Shown here: one piece after another, positions 60,834 through 64,000 of the stretch
Numbering within the stretch: position 1 is the first letter of the stretch
Layout: each line of letters begins with the position of its first letter
From: Deinococcus humi
Lineage (GTDB): Bacteria; Deinococcota; Deinococci; Deinococcales; Deinococcaceae
Direction: 5' to 3'
DNA: 64,000 nt
Assembly (NCBI RefSeq): GCF_014201875.1
Contig: NZ_JACHFL010000009.1
Span: forward strand, 122,286 to 186,285
Made by a program: the position numbers and the translations under genes
The notes under the pieces: generated by a model
Database searches by the model: none
Seen by the model: only the letters and a program-made list of their open reading frames with translations
What the model was told of the DNA's origin: nothing

Positions 60834-62791
60834 TTCAGCGCCTCCTGACGGGGCTGTCCCTGATTGGGCTGCTGCCCGTTGCGGACGGCTTCGCGGCGCG
60901 CCGCTAGACGGTCTGCCGCTGCCTCGGGGTCACTGATGGCGTTGTCGTCCTCGTCCAGATCGCTGGCCAGACGCTGCAGACGCTCCAGCTCGGCGTAGTG
61001 GCCGTTCAGTTCCAGCAGCTCATCGTGGCTGCCCTGCTCGGTCACGCGGCCCTCTTCCAGAACCACAATGCTGTCGGCGTGGCGCAGGGTGCTGACGCGG
61101 TGGGCGATCAGGATCACGGTGCGGCCCGCACTGACCTCACGCAGGCCGTCCAGGATCTTGCGCTCAGTCTCGGTGTCCACCGCCGAGAGGCTGTCATCCA
61201 GAATCAGGATCGCCGGCTCGCGCACGATGGCCCGCGCAATGGCGGTGCGCTGGCGCTGGCCGCCCGACAGGGTCACGCCGCGCTCCCCCAGCAGCGTCTC
61301 GAAACCCAGCGGGAAGCTCTCAATATCCTCCAGCAGTCCGGCCAGACGCGCGGCGTTCCGCACTTTTTCCGGGTCCGGCTCCTGCGGAATATTCGGCGGT
61401 TGCGGCGCTCCCACCACGCTCACCCCGGTCTTGACGACGGGCAATTCCTGCTTCTCCACCCCGAAGGCAATGTTGTTGGCGATGCTGTCGCCGAACAGGA
61501 AGGGCTCCTGTGGCACCACCGCCACGGCGTCGTGCAGCAGCTTCAGGGGAATGACCCGCAGGTCGTGGCCGTCCAGCCGTACCACGCCGGAGGAGGGGTC
61601 CATGCTGCGCGTGATCAGCTGGCCCAGCACGGTCTTGCCACTGCCGGTGGGGCCGGTGATGCCCAGAAACGTTCCGGCGGGCACATGCAGATTGATGTTC
61701 TTCAGGACCTCACGGTTGCCATAGTTCAGGGACACGTTGTCAAAGCGCAAGTCGCCCGTCAGCGCGCGGATGCTGACGTCAGTGCGGCCCGGCACGTCCT
61801 GAACCTGAGCGCGGGCGTCGTACAGCTCACGCAGGCGCAGCCACGAGGCCAGTCCGCGCTGGGTCACGCCGGTGATCCAGCCGATCATCAGCATGGGAAA
61901 GGTCAGCCGTTCAAGGGTTCCCACGAACTGCACGAACATCCCCACCGTGAAAGCACCATTCGAGGTCAGGATCAGCCGCCCGCCGATCAGCAGGATCAGC
62001 GCGAAGGCCAGCCCCAGCAATAGGCTCATGAAGGAGCGCAGCGGGCCGTCCACCTTGGTCAGGGCGATGTTGCGCCGCAGCAGTTCCAGGTTCATGGCCT
62101 TGTACTCGCTGATCTCGCGGTCCTCAATGGCATAACCCTTGACCACCCGCGCGCCACTGAAATTCTCCTGCGCCTTCCCCGCAATCTTGCTGTTCTGCTC
62201 CTGCGCCAGCCGGTGGCGCACGTTGATCAGCCGGGCCAGGTAGGTCAAGATCCCCACGATCACGGGCACCACTGCCACCACAATCAGGGTCAGCTGCCAG
62301 GTCAGGCTGAACATCACCGCGAAGGCCGTGATAAAGCCCGACACGATATTCACGATTTGCCACGCGCCGAAGCCCAGCATTTCGCGCACGGCACTCAGAT
62401 CGCCGGTCAGGCGGTTCATCAGATCGCCGGTGCTGGCGCGGTCGTAATATGGTTTGTCCAGGCCCTGCAGGTGGGCGAAGATATCGCGCCGCACCTCGTA
62501 TTCGGTCTGGCGCGAGGCCACCACAATCAGGCGGCGCATGAACAGCATCAGCACGCCGGCCGTGGCGGCGGCACCCACAATCCCTAGCGCGTACCAACCG
62601 GCCTGCGCCAGCGTGATGCCAGCTGTGGCAGGATCGCCGTCCCGCGCCCCAGTCAGGCCATCAATGGTCAGGCGAATCAGGTAAAACGGCAACAGGTTGA
62701 TGCTGTTGGCGAAGATGACCAGCACCATCCCAATCAGGTACTGGCGCTGGTGCATTTTCAGGTAGGGCCACAGGGATCTCAGACTGTCCAA
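60830..62791 (-). CDS. ABC exporter half-transporter, degenerate-site subunit
   Basis: 653 residues. Six membrane helices, then Walker [21 protein letters not shown] (about residue 375), an insert between it and the signature ([20 protein letters not shown]), signature [15 protein letters not shown], and Walker [13 protein letters not shown], where Asp replaces the catalytic Glu. Together with the LSTGQ signature of the partner this makes one ATP site inactive, the standard asymmetry of heterodimeric exporters. A TTG start is used at 62791 and its ribosome site is weak; an ATG 12 codons in is possible. Acidic C-terminal tail. Confidence 0.92.
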
Positions 62792-63291
62792 GGAAAACCT
62801 CGTCGTGCGGAAAAAAGAAGCGAAGCTTCAGCGGCTGTTCTAGAACACCCAGATTGCGCCTGGAACAGCCCGTGCGGCGGACAGCATACGCCCGATGGCT
62901 CAGGAGCGAATGCGCCGAATGGCCCATATGTTTCGGCGTTTCTTGGGAATAGAAGGGGCGACGGGCCACTGTCCAGCACGCAGTGCAGGCTCGTTGTGAA
63001 TGGCTTTTGGCTCCCCAAGAAAAACTGAAGAGATCCGGTGCCCAGTCCGCTCATGCAGGACATTTATCTGATCAAAGGGCGCTGGAAGCAAAAGAGGCGC
63101 GCCCAGTCGCGAATCTGAAGGTGACCAAGCGCCCGCGGAAGATCCAACTGGCAGGTGGACACGCCTCAACACTAACGTCGCACCCACCGAGGTTTGACAC
63201 CCCCCATAAGCGGTGCTAATATTCCCAGCCGGAAGTGACTGTGCTTGCACACCCTTCCGCACTCAGGCGGGACAGCCCCACCATTGCTCAG
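62792..63291. other. 500-base gene-free region upstream of the exporter and tRNA genes
   Basis: No gene is convincing here. An 8-base inverted repeat, GGCTGTTC (62833-62840) and GAACAGCC (62863-62870), lies 40-80 bases before the exporter start on the minus strand and could be a repressor site. The tRNA promoter occupies the other end (63194-63222). The middle (62880-63180) shows nothing clear. Confidence 0.5.
63194..63222 (+). promoter_or_regulatory. Strong promoter of the tRNA-tuf cluster
   Basis: A perfect TTGACA (63194-63199), a 17-base spacer and TAATAT (63217-63222). The predicted start is near 63229, about 63 bases before tRNA-Thr. Confidence 0.85.
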
Positions 63292-63367
<76 letters not shown>

Positions 63368-63416
63368 CAGTTTCACCGACAGCGTCCGTTGACGGCGAAA
63401 CCTTGACAAATATTCC

Positions 63417-63502
<86 letters not shown>

Positions 63503-63517
63503 GCGTTTTACCTCTTT

Positions 63518-63590
<73 letters not shown>

Positions 63591-63626
63591 TATCTTTCTC
63601 CTCTTTTCGCCTTCTCGCTAACGTAC

Positions 63627-63701
63627 GCTTCTGTAGCTCAGTGGCAGAGCACTCCCTTGGTAAGGGAGAGGTCATCAGTTCGAACCTGATCAGAAGCTCC
63701 A
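63627..63701 (+). tRNA. tRNA-Thr (anticodon GGT)
   Basis: 75 bases with encoded CCA. Acceptor GCTTCTG/CAGAAGC, loop TTGGTAA giving GGT. Last tRNA before tuf. Confidence 0.97.
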
Positions 63702-63811
63702 GCAATCTCGACAGAGTTCCACGGTTTTTTGGAAACGGCCCTCATGTTCTCGTGTGGGCCGCTTTCGATGAATGCCGCAGGGGGTCTCACCCGTCAAAAG
63801 TGAGGCAGCTC

Positions 63812-63840
63812 TTGGCGCGAAGTGGGCAGACGGCTACACT
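63812..63840 (+). promoter_or_regulatory. tuf promoter
   Basis: TTGGCG (63812-63817), a 17-base spacer and TACACT (63835-63840). A TGTCCGG-AAA-CCGGACA hairpin (63850-63866) lies just after the likely start site and may stabilise or regulate the mRNA. tuf can therefore be transcribed independently of the tRNAs. Confidence 0.75.
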
Positions 63841-63909
63841 GTCCAGGCTTGTCCGGAAACCGGACAGTCCCCACCAAGCTCTTTCAGTCTTTCTCAGGAG
63901 GACACGAAC

Positions 63910-64000
63910 ATGGCAAAAGGAACGTTTGAGCGCACGAAGCCGCACGTGAACATCGGGACCATCGGTCACGTGGACCACGGCAAGACCACCCTGACCGCCG
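63910..64000 (+). CDS. tuf: Elongation factor Tu (3' end outside window)
   Basis: The first 30 codons are present: [20 protein letters not shown] then [10 protein letters not shown], containing the GTP-binding P-loop [15 protein letters not shown] (63896-63902) lies seven bases before the ATG. EF-Tu carries aminoacyl-tRNA to the ribosome. The order tRNA-Thr, Tyr, Gly, Thr, tuf is the same as in E. coli tufB. Confidence 0.98.
   Translation, partial: MAKGTFERTKPHVNIGTIGHVDHGKTTLTA

Noticed and set aside
62750..63262. Several 60-120 codon frames between the exporter and the tRNA genes
   Set aside because: They overlap each other in conflicting frames, lack ribosome sites and domains, and one spans the tRNA promoter.

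Overview
The window looks like a chromosomal segment of a Deinococcus. The evidence is the high GC content, the gene families (futalosine menaquinone pathway, cofactor-salvage NadV, PyrR-PyrB order, DinB-like proteins, heterodimeric ABC exporter, DnaB and EF-Tu of this type), and the start-codon architecture: at least 17 genes have a TANNNT -10 box 6-8 bases before the start codon, the leaderless-mRNA arrangement reported for Deinococcus. No rRNA, CRISPR array, insertion sequence or prophage was seen. The content is mostly housekeeping, with a few accessory islands.

Layout. 1-4204: end of tldE/pmbA, a DUF1684 gene, then mqnE, an NTF2-like gene and mqnA (menaquinone). 4477-9954: a crotonase, then a NAD-salvage cluster (nadV, two accessory genes, pnuC, nadR). 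9951-16485: cupin, DinB-like, ald facing an Lrp regulator across a shared operator region, a cyclophilin lipoprotein, and an lptB-DUF3084 pair. 16699-22728: deoB, hisD, the pyrR-pyrB-lipoprotein operon with a PyrR leader attenuator and leader peptide, and an Hsp20. 22801-32048: unknown, Psd-like, solute-binding, DUF72 and response-regulator genes, hisF-hisIE, 5-FCL, a frameshifted GNAT gene and a lipoprotein phosphatase. 32151-36751: two type IV pilins with an O-antigen-ligase-like membrane protein, facing dnaB and a Nudix gene. 36862-45972: a degenerate GDP-fucose-synthase paralogue, a 903-residue SARP-like ATPase regulator, gmd-fcl, and a DUF937/Ig-domain gene preceded by a small gene, both frameshifted. 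45996-58882: VOC, paaZ-like, pyrC, dienoyl-CoA-reductase-like SDR, phosphoesterase, GNATs, arginase, DinB-like, dus, rtcB and an orphan NMT1-type binding protein. 58950-64000: a two-gene ABC exporter, then tRNA-Thr, -Tyr, -Gly, -Thr and the start of tuf.

The two most informative spots are the NAD-salvage cluster, which carries a small ADP-ribosylation-type gene and a helical/winged-helix gene between nadV and pnuC, and the pyr leader. In the leader a consensus PyrR-binding loop, a 23-residue leader ORF and a U7 terminator overlap in the way proposed for Thermus (ribosome-coupled attenuation). Three independent single-base frameshifts (about 30.8, 43.8 and 45.9 kb) suggest either real decay or residual assembly error and should be checked against reads. 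All functional calls come from reading motifs; no database search was possible.
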